In this document: positions 1-12,700 of the stretch, piece by piece
How positions within the stretch are numbered: the stretch's first letter is position 1
How the letters are laid out: every line of letters starts with the position of its first letter
NCBI RefSeq assembly: GCF_020740795.1
Contig: NC_067286.1
Coordinates: forward strand, 31,458,003 to 31,522,002
Origin: Apus apus
Lineage: Eukaryota > Chordata > Aves > Apodiformes > Apodidae
Length of the DNA: 64,000 nucleotides
Direction of reading: 5' to 3'
Notes under the pieces: model-generated
Told to the model about the DNA's origin: nothing
The model's database searches: none
What the model saw: only the letters and a program-made list of their open reading frames with translations
Translations under genes and position numbers: made by a program

Positions 1-2490
1 AAAACCCCACAAACAAAAAAGAAAAACACTCTTTCTAAATTGAACTGGAAACTGAATAATTAGAATAAACCAAGCTTGAAAACATCTGATAAGCTTTCTT
101 CCCAGTCTCAGAGAAATTAGAAAAGCAGAACAAATAACTTTCCCTCTCAAATCTGAGGATTTCCTGAGTGATGTTCTTCACTCCTACTGAATAAATTATA
201 CAGGCCTAGTGATGTGTAGCAATGCTGGAGGCAAAGAGAAAGATCTAACCAGAAGCAGCAGCTCAGGAACTGCATTCCAGCTGTTTCAGCCTTGTAGCAA
301 ATGTAGCAGTAAAGCAAACTTCTGCCAACAGCAAAAAACAAAAAAGCTCAAATATCCCTATATACTTAAAAAGGGGCAACTAATGAAAACATTTCTCATT
401 TGTTTTGTAGCACAAATGCAAATTTTGCACGGTGTTTCATATTACTGCTATAAGGCCTTCAAATAACTATGTTTTGGTCTACCAGAATTTCACATCAGTG
501 TAGGAAAATTGTGCAGAATCACCTCAAACACCAGACTAAGCAGCAAACAGTAAATGCCTTCTGAGTAAAAATGGCAGAGAAAAAGTCACCTAAATTTTGC
601 ATTATTCCTGAAGTGTTTTGATATTACTTGTTGGAACAGATACCAAACTGAAATTACTAGTCCATATTCACACAACCAGCAAAGGAGATGGAACTCAGGA
701 CACAACCACACCCATGATAGGGGCCTCATCCTGTCCTATGCCCAGCCAGCATGAGCTATCAAACGCCACAGCCCACTGCAGAGCTATTCAGTTGTACTAT
801 CATGGTTTGTAAACAGACAATCACTCAGCACAGCTCTGTACTGGACTGACTCTACTCATACCAGAGCCTCTCACTGATTGTATCCAGTATGCAAAGTGCA
901 CTCTCCAGTCATTGTTTCTCAGTTCCTTCCTTTAATCCCTATCCAGCACTCTCAATATTGCTCAGGCATTTCTCCTAAATCTCATTTTCCATTCACAGAA
1001 GTTTGGAAGGCTCAATGCATATGCAAAAAACAGTGATATTTTATAACTGAAGTTTTGATCACCCTTCAGCTGCAACTAGATGTACCAGTCTCCTATTTCT
1101 AATTCTGCTGCTAATGAGAGCCTTTAAAAAATTGAAATTTAACATTACTCCATTCCTTACCTTGCACTTGGTCCTGACCTTCTTTCCTGCTGTAATAAAA
1201 TGACAGAAAGCAACATTATGCCTACTCAAGCACACTGGGGAAAATATATATTTTTAGAGACATCAATACAGCTAGCCTTTTTAGAATACTGTCTCATAAT
1301 AATATAACATCTCTCCCGCCCTGCCTTCTCTGACTCATTGTCCTGCCCCTTTCTTCTACTGTCCAGATCCTGCCTCTGCATTGTTGTATTTCAGCTACAC
1401 TAAGTAATTAGTTAGTATAACTTCCTGTAGGAATAGTACTGTTGTATGCATCATAAAAAAAGACAACGAGAACAAAAATAACTGTCCGGCTTCAGAATAT
1501 GTCAGAGCTAAAATGAAGCTTTTGGCACTCAGGTTCTAGTCCTTAAAATTTAGTTGGTTTTCACATACATATAGGGCAAGTTTAAAAAAATCCAGACACT
1601 TAAGCAACTAAAACATGACAGGTGGCATTCAAGCTCGCTGCTAGGCTCTGCTGACATTCTGGCAGTGTAAGCAATGATGCTGACGCAAACTGGTTTACCT
1701 AGAGGTGACTGCTTGTTTTTTCAGAGGTCCCTTTTCAGATCTGCACAGTATTCCTCTTTTCCTTGCAAGCCTGCTGATACTGCCATAGCAGACACTGCTG
1801 TTGGCAGGCTGAAAAGAGGGAATTTTACCTTCAGTGACCTGTCAAGCCTGCTGATAGCTGTAGCAGCTGTGGCAACATCAGCAGGCTTGACAGGGTCACA
1901 GAGAGTAAAACTCACTCTTTTCAGCTGCACTTTTCACCAGCTGGCCTAACATACACACAACAAAGTTTGGTCCAATTCTCAGCTTAAAGCAACCACATAA
2001 TGAAAATCTGTCATCACAGCTGTCCCTTTTAAGGGCAGTTGCAAAGTCTATCAAATATGAAGTTACTTTGAATTCCAAAGGTTTCAAGGAGTCATAATCA
2101 GTGGATTAGGGAGTAACATTAAAACACTATGTTCAGCAGAGCTAGTCAACATGGAGCTGAGTAAACAGTCAATAGGAGTTGAGTAAACTGCAGGAAACTT
2201 TTCACACTGCAGGAGTTTGTGCTGAATATATTTTGCATAAAAGCATTCCATTCTTATGTTTAATGATCAACTAATGCTTAAAGAATTGAAGACTGTAGCC
2301 TGGCTGTTCAGTGTTCTTTCTAATATGAAAAGTATACTGAGGCATAAGGAACATCCCCACTCCTACCAAACCCGAAAAAAAGCTGATGTTGTATTATCCA
2401 GATAAACCTAAATGTTTATTTCTCTCTCTTTGCATTCCTGTACTCTGCTGTGTACATGAAACTGAGGAGAATCTGAATGGAAGGGCTTAC
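1..2490. other. ZFYVE26: ZFYVE26 intron running off the left edge
   Basis: No further ZFYVE26 exon was found on the minus strand by looking for the conserved residues that follow the FYVE domain (the FVVRVPK / EVEWILDL region of mammals). The only structure seen is the hairpin at 1.75-1.93 kb. Confidence 0.65.
1752..1925. repeat. Nested inverted repeat / hairpin
   Basis: The main stem pairs 1808-1855 with 1877-1925 around a 21-nt loop, about 88% complementary over 48-49 positions (five mismatches and one 1-nt bulge). A competing stem pairs 1753-1774 with 1804-1819. The core GCCTGCTGAT occurs twice directly and once inverted. The structure lies in a ZFYVE26 intron (or its edge). It could be a folded MITE-like element or a primary microRNA-like hairpin. 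No terminal target duplication was recognised, so the class is unassigned. Confidence 0.8.
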
Positions 2491-3720
2491 ATGCTTGTGT
2501 CTTGTTCCAAGCCAGGCAGGTGTTCTCTGTTGCAGTAGCTGTAGCACTGATCACACACACGAGACAGACTTTCTCTGCAAGCTTCTACTGCCATTTTCTT
2601 GGTGGAGCAAGAGCTGCACACGAGCCTGCCACAGCGCCGGCAGTGGTGGCGCCTGTTAAACTGAGCAAAAGAGGTCACGGACGAGCAACAGAAAGAACTG
2701 ACTGCAGTCCCCTCCTGTATCTGCCTCCACTGGTGAGTAAACTTACTCCATTTTAAGAGAGGAAACAGCATGCATGATAAGGCTTTTCAGAACTGTACAA
2801 CTATTGATTCTCACTGTTACAATTCCTTTCTGAAGAGGGCATGGCAAAGGAAAAAGACAACCCACAGGCAAGTATTTAAAACATGTTTGCTGTAGTTTTG
2901 GGCTTTCAACTATTTGTTGTGTCCCAGTTTTGATCACAGAGGTATTTAGATCATCTCTTGGAAAAGTTAGAAGCTCTAGACTGTCTGACACCATCTTAGG
3001 AATTTCCAAATTCAAAAGCAACAGTTATTTTGAAAGAACAGTACTGTTTCTAAGTAGTAGAAGGTAACAGACTGTGAGCAAACCTGCAAAACTCAAAATT
3101 AAACCTCTCCCGCAAACTACCAATGCAGTTGACTCAGGTACTTTATGAAACAACAGGTTTTAGAAACGTGTAACCAACAGCAAAGATTATGTTTTCCATA
3201 TTGGTAATCTGAATTATATGATGTTCATGTTATTTCTTGCCAGCACAGTCAACTACTAGACAGCCTTTTGAAATACTAATGCTGCTATTACACTTTTTTG
3301 AGATCTCATAGTTGTCTCCTCTCCAATGAGCAGACCTCCTGTTTAGGCTCCATCACTTCCCAAAACTCTGCAAGGAGCTAACTGATGACAGTGTCCTCAA
3401 CTACACTAAATAGAAACTAATGGTTAAATATCAAGATTGCCAGACCTACAGTGATGTTGACAGATTTGCTGAAGTGGCTAGAGTATCTTCGGAAACTACA
3501 AGCAAGTGTTCGTATTAAGGTCACTGGCCTTGGAATGTCCGAACTTCATTTTTGCTCCTTACCATAGTGAAGCGTTCAGTTTTGCAAACCATACATATGG
3601 TTTCAGTGTCATCAGGTATCCATTGCTGCTTTGGTGGTGGCTTCTCAGGAGGCACAAATTCTTGAGGAAATAAATTCTTCTGCAAACTTCTATCTCTGGG
3701 ACTTGCAGATATGGTGGCAC
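2491..3720 (-). CDS. ZFYVE26: ZFYVE26 FYVE-domain exons (28 and 29)
   Basis: Exon 28 (3563-3720) and exon 29 (2491-2660) together encode the FYVE zinc finger, roughly residues 1857-1920. All the diagnostic elements are present: the WxxD motif as WIPD, the first CxxC as CMVC, the basic RRHHCRRCG patch that contacts PI3P, CSSC, the RVC motif and the closing CDQC, giving the usual eight zinc ligands. The intron falls between TM and FNRRHHC at phase 0. Downstream of CYSYCN the sequence departs from mammals ([11 protein letters not shown]) before a donor read as AT|GTAAGC at 2485-2490. That donor is the least certain border of the gene because the next exon is off the window. Zinc and PI3P binding are inferred from family knowledge. 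Confidence 0.93.
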
Positions 3721-6700
3721 CTTAAAAAGAGGCAGACCAAAACAAACATGGAATGGGATTTAGGCTGCTCAATGGAGACTTGAATACCAGAAAACATTAC
3801 AGACTTACTAAGGCTGTAAGATCTTTCTGGCTCACAAGAAAACTACCATTATCTGTCAACCAGGCATGATAGAATAGCATTGTGTAAGGAATATGTATGC
3901 TTTAAGCTAAAACTTGCAGACTGTAAACTTCTGGTACTTAAATACTGGTACGCAAGAGCACAAAGAAGTGTAAGAAAACTTGTCAACATCTGTTCTTATA
4001 TCATAAGCGGAGACTTTAAGGAGGAAGAAAAAAAATACCCTGTTACATGAATACCAAGAAGTGATATAAAATAGAATATAATCTTAAGGATATCCAGTGT
4101 TGACATTCCTGGAGACCAAGGCTCTTCTTTGTTATCCCAAAAGAGATGTGGTAGGGATAGCAACAGCATAACCCTCCCTATTCTGGTCCCCTTTACAATA
4201 TACTGTGGGGAAAGCAATTCAAAGCAGGAAGAGTTTTTAAGTCTTTCATCTTGCCAATGAAATATTAGTTGAATCAAGTTTATACTATGAGATAGGCTTT
4301 CAGTTTATATGATGTGAGACAGTTACACTAAAGGCCAATTACAAAGTTCAACATGTCATTGCAGGCCTGCAAGCCACCTTCTGTGTACACAAATACTAAA
4401 TTAAAAATGAAAAAAAATCTCATATCCAATAAAGCAAACTCATGCTCATCTGAGTACACAGTAGACTGCAAAGGAACTTTGGAGCATCAGACAATGCATT
4501 CAAGTTTTGTAACAACACACAGATATTAAGCTGACCATTACGAGAAAAACCAAAGACCTAAACAGCCCAATCCAAGACACTGCTGTCACTTTATGTAGGC
4601 AGAGCAAGAAGAGTCTTCAGTTCAGGGTACAGAATCAAAGAACAGTTCAGACATGCTAAATGATAGATCAGAACATCACCGTGCAGCTCTAGTTCAGGCC
4701 CATCATTTGCTAAGAATCACCAGCCTTGAAAGACTAGGATATCCTTTGCTAGTCATTTCCCAGGAGCACAGACAGTGCATCTCTCACAACATATATCCTC
4801 CAAAGAGAGTATCTCTTGCTTTAGATGCTGAATGGAACCTGCAGAATGATTTGTGGTTATTTTTAAGCCACAAATATTCTTCAGTTCTTTTGGCTTAAAT
4901 TATTTTGTTTCCGTTTATTTGTGTTGGAGAACTGTGGAACCCCCTCAGACAACACAAAGAGTGCTATTTTGGTCAGGTCACAACAGGGATCCTAGGAAAA
5001 ATAAATTCAAGGACCAAAAGAATGAGCAAAAAAAATACAACACAAATGAGAGTTCTACTGTTAAGAAAAAAAGTTACTAAGCAAAGAACAGGAAGACAAA
5101 GAGAAGTGCCTAATTATGGGGCTTCCAGACAATCTCTGCCCATGTACCCACAGAGAAAATACAGAAGTCAATACACAGAAAGATTAACCTGCAGCATCAT
5201 TAATCCCCCAGCAACCTAGCTGTGACAAAGAGATAAGTTGCTTTTTTTCCCTGCAGATGTAGTCCATTTTTTTATGGCCTGTTCAGGCTTGTTGTTTGTT
5301 TTTTATTTCCTCCAGGGTCTGGAATGAAAACATTGTGTTGATTTTTCAGACATTTTCTAGATACCTATCAAAAATAACATGAAGTCACATACTTCCTGGT
5401 TCCCTTTAATTTTTCTTTTAATTGGGCCCAAAGCACACAACTTTAGAGACCTATATTAAATGTGACTTCAGATACTATTAAGTAGCGGGAGACACATAAA
5501 CAGAGGATAAAACAAATCAGAACAGGTTAAAAGAAAATGGCACCAACGTCTTAAACTTACCTGTAAAGCTGACAGGAGATAGTTCCGATGACCCCGATTT
5601 AGACAGTGCTTCACACTCCAATACCTGATTGAAACTTTCTTGGATACATATCAGAGAATCTAGGACAAGGGGAAGAAAGGAAAAAAAAATAATCAGAGAA
5701 CAATACTGGTCATACATCTACCTGTTTTGACAAAGATTAGTGAAATACATTCACAGGAGTCTGTAAGAATGTCAGCATAATAAGGGACCAGCTATGTAAT
5801 TTCAATTATGTTTTCACAAAAACTAGTCCACAACAATTCAAGCAAAACTGTAAAATTCAATGACCTAAAACCCAGAGAAAGGGGTCCTTACCAAAGCAAT
5901 GGACTACTGACAGGTCCAGGAATAATACAGTTGAGAATAAATAGTAGATGTGGAATTAATTAGTTGCCACAAGATGCTCATGACAAATACTAAATGCTTC
6001 ACATCACAGTGGAAGTAACATACTTGCAGTGTTACAGGTCATTTGGCAGGAGACACAGGTAAGTTTGATGCTTTTATGCTAGCAGAAGCTGCATCTTTAA
6101 ATCATGAAATGAAGTCAACATTTGGAAACTGGCATAAAGCAAGTTGGTACCATATGTGTAGGTATACATACATACATAGGTACACATGCCATGTGCTTTT
6201 AATACAGCGAAAAAAAAGCACTGGATTTGATCTGCAGCACCTTCTACTGTTGGAGCTCTAGAACCCTGAAAGGAGAGAGCCAAATGCAGGAGAATCGGAG
6301 ACAACACAGATGAGAAAGGAATTGAAAAACAAGAAAGGAAAGGTGTGTTAAGAATGTTAAATAGAACTACAAGTTTAAAAGTCTTTTATGTGAAAAAAAG
6401 AAACAGGATTCTGGTAGGAAGAAAGACTATGAAAGATTAAATCTCCATTTGATTTGCAGGAAGATGTGGCTGCTTAAGTCATCAGTGACTGTGTTAAACA
6501 GGAATGAAATAAAATTGAACAGTATCATATGAAAATAGACCCACAAAAGCAGAAACAGAGGAAAGTCAGATAAACTTCTGAAGCTATCCCAGAGAACATC
6601 TATTTACCACAAAGACAACAACTTTAAGAACATGCTCTTGACTAGTGAGATACTACAGACACACATCTAAAAATGTTGTGGCACAAATGGTGAAACGATT

Positions 6701-9700
6701 CTGGCAGGAAATTTGCCCTTTTTTCCAAAGTGAAAAACAGCATTCTTACAGATAGTCACCTGATCTCTTTTCTTTTAATGCAAAAGGGAAGTTGAGAGCT
6801 TTTTCTGCATACTTGGAAAGCAAATTGTCAATGTCTTCTACAGTAAAACCAATTTCCTGTTCAGCTAAGAGTTGGTGCAGTGTCTGCACAGCAACAGCTA
6901 CCCAGTCCACCTTCATATTCATGAGGAGCTGCTCCACCATGAGCAGTGGCCTGGAGGAGAGGTGGAAGTAGTTAACACGGGAGAGCTCAGGCAGAGTCAG
7001 TAGCACCTGAGGCACAAGGAAAAAAGCACAAAATAAAATTACACACCTCCAAATCTACATTTGCAAGAGAATAAAGATAAAAACTAGCACAGTAGCTTAT
7101 GCAGGGAATGGAATAACATAGAGGTAAAAATATGGAAGTGGGACTTCTCAGAGCTATTGCTACTTCTGTTACAGAATTACTGAGTGGCTTTGCATAAATT
7201 ACTGAGCTTTCACTTTCCCATTCCCTAAAACACTGCCTCATTTCAGAGGTGGAGGAAGAGTGGAAGGTATTTTGTTACCCTGAGACTGATCCGTTGTAGC
7301 AGAATAAACTATCTTACTAAATAAATTATCTTACTAAACTAAGCTTATAAAAAGAACATTAGCCCAATACTTAACCTTCCATCATTTCAGGCAGCATCAA
7401 GAGAAGAAAAGAGCAGTTTTTCTGAAGATGGGCAGTTAATACAGTCACTTTCCAAATGAAATAATGACTAATGATTTAAGTCTAATGTCTAAACCATACA
7501 GGTGAGAATTTGTTTATATTACTACACAGGAAGGACACCTGGTGTTTCTGACACAGCAAGTTAAGGATGCTTGCTTTTTCACTGAGACAAACATAACAAC
7601 TGTCCTGACAAAGACTGCAATTTTATTTTATCTGTCCCCCCACCCCAGCTTTTGGTCTGTGCATTCCTCCACTCTCTACAGCTCAAACACAAGACTACTC
7701 TGATCACATTAGGAGCTACAAGCACTTTGTAATACAGGAGCTGCAAAGATGGAGAAAGGGAGGAGCAGTTTTAAGACATCTCTAACCTTCCTTTGGATCC
7801 TGAGACACAGTATCTTAGACCTGATATGGTGAGAACACTCTGGTATATTCTACAGAATTTATATTTTATACGTATATTATGCATTATAAAATTACTTATG
7901 TAATTATATATTGCCATTAAGGCCACAATGCAGGAATTTTGCTCACCTTTGATCCCATATAGAGGGCCTGGATTTCATTACGGCGTGCTGTTGTCAGATT
8001 TGCATAGAAGTGAGCTGTGAGGTAATCAGCCAAGAAGTGAGAGGCTGTCAAGTTTGGATGCTGGTCAAGGGACTGTTCACTGATTGCAAGGCAAACACCA
8101 GGGTCTTCAATTCTTTGTAAAAGCTACAGAGAAAATACAGTGAATCCTTATTACATTCCTGGAAATTAACCTTTATAACAGGCAAGTCTATGACACATTA
8201 TTACTCTACAATGGTCCAGCAAGCAAATTAACTTGCAGAAGTGTTTATCTATATAAGGATGAATTAGAAATCCACTTATAGACTACTTAACTCCTATTTT
8301 TTCCATTTATTAATAAAAATGTTTTAATTAAAGCAAATAAAAATCAAACAAGAAATGGGGCAGAAGGTGTAGTGATGAGAAGGCTCACCTTTACTTCCAG
8401 AATATTTTCAAAGCTACATAGTCTGAAGGAAGCTGCACTTTATTTAAGCAAGAGCTCCATAATTATCAAAACTAGAAGAATTTACAGGTCATTTTTGGGC
8501 ACTGAAGCACAACTGACCAACTTCCTGTTATTAGTTTCACTTCTGTTTTTTCTGCTTTAGTAAAGAAATGCTTCAATACGACTTTTCAAATAAAAGGAGC
8601 CTTGTATTCCCATATAACTGATATTTATGCTATTAGGTCCAACAATTACATTGCGAATTTGGATTTTTACTTAAATAGAACAGGGGATAGCCATGATCCT
8701 CAAAGCATATCTAAGCAAACGGCATCTCTTAAGGGAGGAACCAAAAAGGGCATGAAATGCACATGAAAGCAGCAAAGAAAACATATCTCAACCTATGTGA
8801 TGTATGGACGCAAGGCTGAAGTAGTCCTCCTGTTACCTGCAATGATTTTTCCAGTTCTTCCATCTCCAACAAATGGAGAAGGTGCTCACGGTGAAGGTTG
8901 ATCAAGTCTTCTCTTGGGACAGGATACAAGTGCACCCATTCCTCACACAACTCATATTCCTAAAGAATTTAAAAAATTAAATTAAAAAAAGTAAACAAAA
9001 AAAATAAAATATAGACAAACACTACCCTCTCTGATACATCTGTTTCTCTCAGAGTTCTGATCAAGTTCAGAAATTCTGTAGCATAGACTCCTCTCCCATG
9101 AAGATGATAGTAAATTTTGTCAGGCATTGAGAATACCTTCTCATCCCACACTAGGTGAGTTGGCTTGTTATAGAGACACTTTTAAAGCTAGCCAGGTCTA
9201 CAGAATTAGTACTTATATAACAAGCAAGCCTGTATTATGCCCAAAGCCATGCTATTAAAGACTTCACAATTCTTTGAGAAAAGAACAGGTTTTATCTCAG
9301 AGTTACAACTTAAACTTGAGGATTATTAACTACATGTAAATCTGGACATTAAACACAGATCTGTATTTGTTTCTGTAGCACAAAACTGAGTAAAGGAATC
9401 CTTCCTCCCAAGTAATCTCCATTGACTGGTGTTTTAAGATGCTATTTCAACAAATCTATCTATTCAAAGTTTAAGGCATTCTAATTCAACAAAATTCATA
9501 GGACAATGCCTAACCTTTCCTTTCAGAATGACATTCATGACAGCCTGGGGATCATCAGTGCAGACTTTTTTCAGATCCTGCCAGTCGTTCCACAATGGTT
9601 CATTTTGCACATTCAAAATCTGAAAAAGTTAATACTAGGGTAGCACAAATTGTAAAAGCTTTATCTACATCAGTCATTAAATCTAAGAAAACAGCTGAGC

Positions 9701-12700
9701 TGATCACATAAAGAGACACTTCATGCAAAAATAAAAGTATAACAGGAGACCCATCTCTAGCCCTTTTCTGGGATAATGCAATGCACTTGCACTCCAACAA
9801 CAACTATGGAATTCTCTCAGAGGCATGCGTCTACAAAGCATGTTTATAAGGGAGGTTTTTAAAAGACTGGGTGGCAATAATTATAACTAAAAAAGTACAT
9901 GTATAATGCAGACATTGCTGGCACTAACATGGAGACAACTGAGATAACTGCTAGTTAGCAGAACCACCACCAGACAGAGCTCAGCAGGGATTTATTACTC
10001 CTTTTTTAGCTCTGTTTGGTCTGTCAGTCTATGCTGAACTCCAGGCCAGTGAATTTGACTTAACTTGGGTATCTGCACTACTCTGCAGTTAGAAAAACTG
10101 GCTGCAATACAGAGATGCTTACTGGACCACTGGTCTTGTACACCACACCTAGGTGTTTCTGCACCTCTCAAGCTTATAAAATTATGAATTACCTTGGAAA
10201 GCTTTCAGAGGTTCTGGCATTTGTACAGAATGGAAAGACAGACTTTGCAAAAAACAGCCTCACACATATCTAACTGTGTTTGCAGACGTGAATGTTAATA
10301 GGAGAGTGGAAGTCACGAAGAATGGAAGCAGAGTGTTAATTTGATACTACAGCACTGAAAATACATTAAATGTTTTGGAAGAAAGATATGAAAAGCTATT
10401 ATGATTTTAAAAAGTATCAAGAACAAAAACTTTTTCAAAGGGCAAGCGTATTTCCTCCCTGATGCCTATTTCATCTCACTGTTCACTTAAATAAATTACT
10501 TTGTACCTTTTGATAAACCTGAAGTTCTTTCTTCCTGCTCTGCAGACTGGCTTTTAGTTCATTGGCTATGCCCAGATCAGAAACACAATAGGCTAGAATT
10601 TCCAAACAGGCGTCCAGGGGCCATTTATCCAGACAGCGCAGGGCCAGCCTGCTTCTCAGTGTTCCGTTCTTCACTTGGAACAAGTATTGCCATCCATCCT
10701 TACCTGTGGAGGAAACAAACCACTTGTCTGAAACTCATTTTTTTATAATTCAGAAAATAATAATTAAAAAATCTTCAATGGACCACCAAAATCACCAAAA
10801 GAACAAAAGAACCAGTACAGTGCTGAAAAATCTATGCTAGACTCATCCCAAGCATCAGATCCTTGGGAAGTAACCAAAGTTAGAATGGGGTGCTTACTAT
10901 CTTTAGACTCTAATGGGCTCATCCTTCCCCAGCATATATCACCCATCTATGACAATGACACTGCTGTAAGAGACATTCCATTAACAGCACTGAGATTAAT
11001 GTCTCCTGATGTATTCAGCTCTTCACATACAAATAACACTACAGATGCATTCTAGTCCTTTTGTACTGAATTGGTAAGGATTTGCAAATTTGCAAAGCAG
11101 AAACTACACCATCAGAGAAAGCAAATTTAGGGTGAAGGAAGAGAAGAGACCTGTTTCTGTCTTTGGATTTGCCCAAGGACCACTACCTTGGTTTCTATCT
11201 CCTGATTCAGGCAGCACTCTTCATTAAAAGAAAGAAGGAGAGAAAAAAGGCTGACTTAATCCTTCTTACCCTCAGCAGCTGCACAGCTCAACACAGCATC
11301 CTTCACACTGACCAGCTCCTCCACATCCTGACTGTACAGATCCAAGACCTTCACAGCTCTGTCCCAATCCTTTGCAGCAAGAGCTTGTTCGAAAACTCCC
11401 ATTAATACCCTAACAGCTGTGGTGGAATGCAATCCTAGGAGAACCACAGATATGTATCTCTTCCCAGAGAAGACAGCAGCCAAACTGCCACCTTCCTTCT
11501 GCTGATTCTGAAGGGGCTCAAACATAGCAAGAAGAAATCGCTCCAATACTGGGAACTCCTTCAACAATGCCTCACACTCCCTGGATATCTGTTCCAAACC
11601 TAAAGGCACCTCCCGTTTGCCCCGAAACTCCATCCAAGATAAACTGGATTTGGGAATTTTCTGTATATTGGATGCACTTAGACACGCCACTGTGGCCATT
11701 AGCTTTGACTGAGACTTTAGGAAGTCCAGAGAGGAGGCAGCGAGTGTGTGCTGGCTCAAGTCATTTGTAGAGGATGGGGCCTGAGTGGAGATATCCTCAG
11801 AGGTCACTGCAGAATTGTGAATAGGTATTTCAACATCTGACAGGCAGTGGCAGGCACACTGGTGTGCTAAGTTGCTGATGTTTGTCAGAAGTGACTTCGC
11901 TTGACTGTTTTGCCTTGCACTGCACAAGGACAGTGGTTCACAGCAACAGTTAACAATAACTTGCTGCACATTCAAGTTCAACTCTTCCTTAACCAAGAGA
12001 GAAGAAAGCCTGCAGGATTGAAAACAAAAGCAATTTACCCAACATATATAAAAGGTGCTTTAGAATTACACATTTTCACAAATCTTCCAAATGTTTTGTG
12101 AATGCAGCCTCCTAATACACTTCAAAGGTACATACAGGGAAAGAGTACATATCCTGTACTTACCACTTAGCTAAATGTGACATGATAAAACGGTTTTCCA
12201 TTAATGCTCTTTTTTTTTTTTTTTAAGAGCTACTTTGTCAAATCAGACACTTTGTATGCCAGCCTAATTTAGTAATTTGTGATGCAGGATGCTAGATTAT
12301 TCAATTTACCTGCTGGCCAGGGCAAGAGCCATGCTCAGCTGTATTCTTAAGAAGTCCTACTGCTCTATTTTGTATTATTACATTGCTAAGTTGCAAGTCC
12401 ACTGCTCTGAGCTGACACATGCAATAAAAAAAATACACTTAAATGCCCTCTCTTTTCACAACACACAGTAACACACAGTTTGCCCTAAACGAATCTTCAG
12501 CTTGGTAGAGAAACCACTGACTAAGCTTCTCCCTGCACACCAATCCTCGCAGCATTAAGTGAGTCGCTGGTGGGACACAGCAGGCTGTTCTCCCTGTACC
12601 AGCCAAAGAAGAGCTCAATCCCGGCTGAGGCCCAAAGTCACCAACACCAAGATAACCCAGAGAAGTAGTCTGAAAAGCACCAACCTGTCAGGATGAACCT

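Noticed and set aside
1-2490. Remaining C-terminal ZFYVE26 exons
   Set aside because: The conserved residues expected after the FYVE domain were looked for on the minus strand and not found, so they are taken to lie left of the window.
8969-9151. 60-codon minus-strand frame between ZFYVE26 exons 23 and 24
   Set aside because: The exons on either side join in phase without it, and mammalian spastizin has no insertion at this place.
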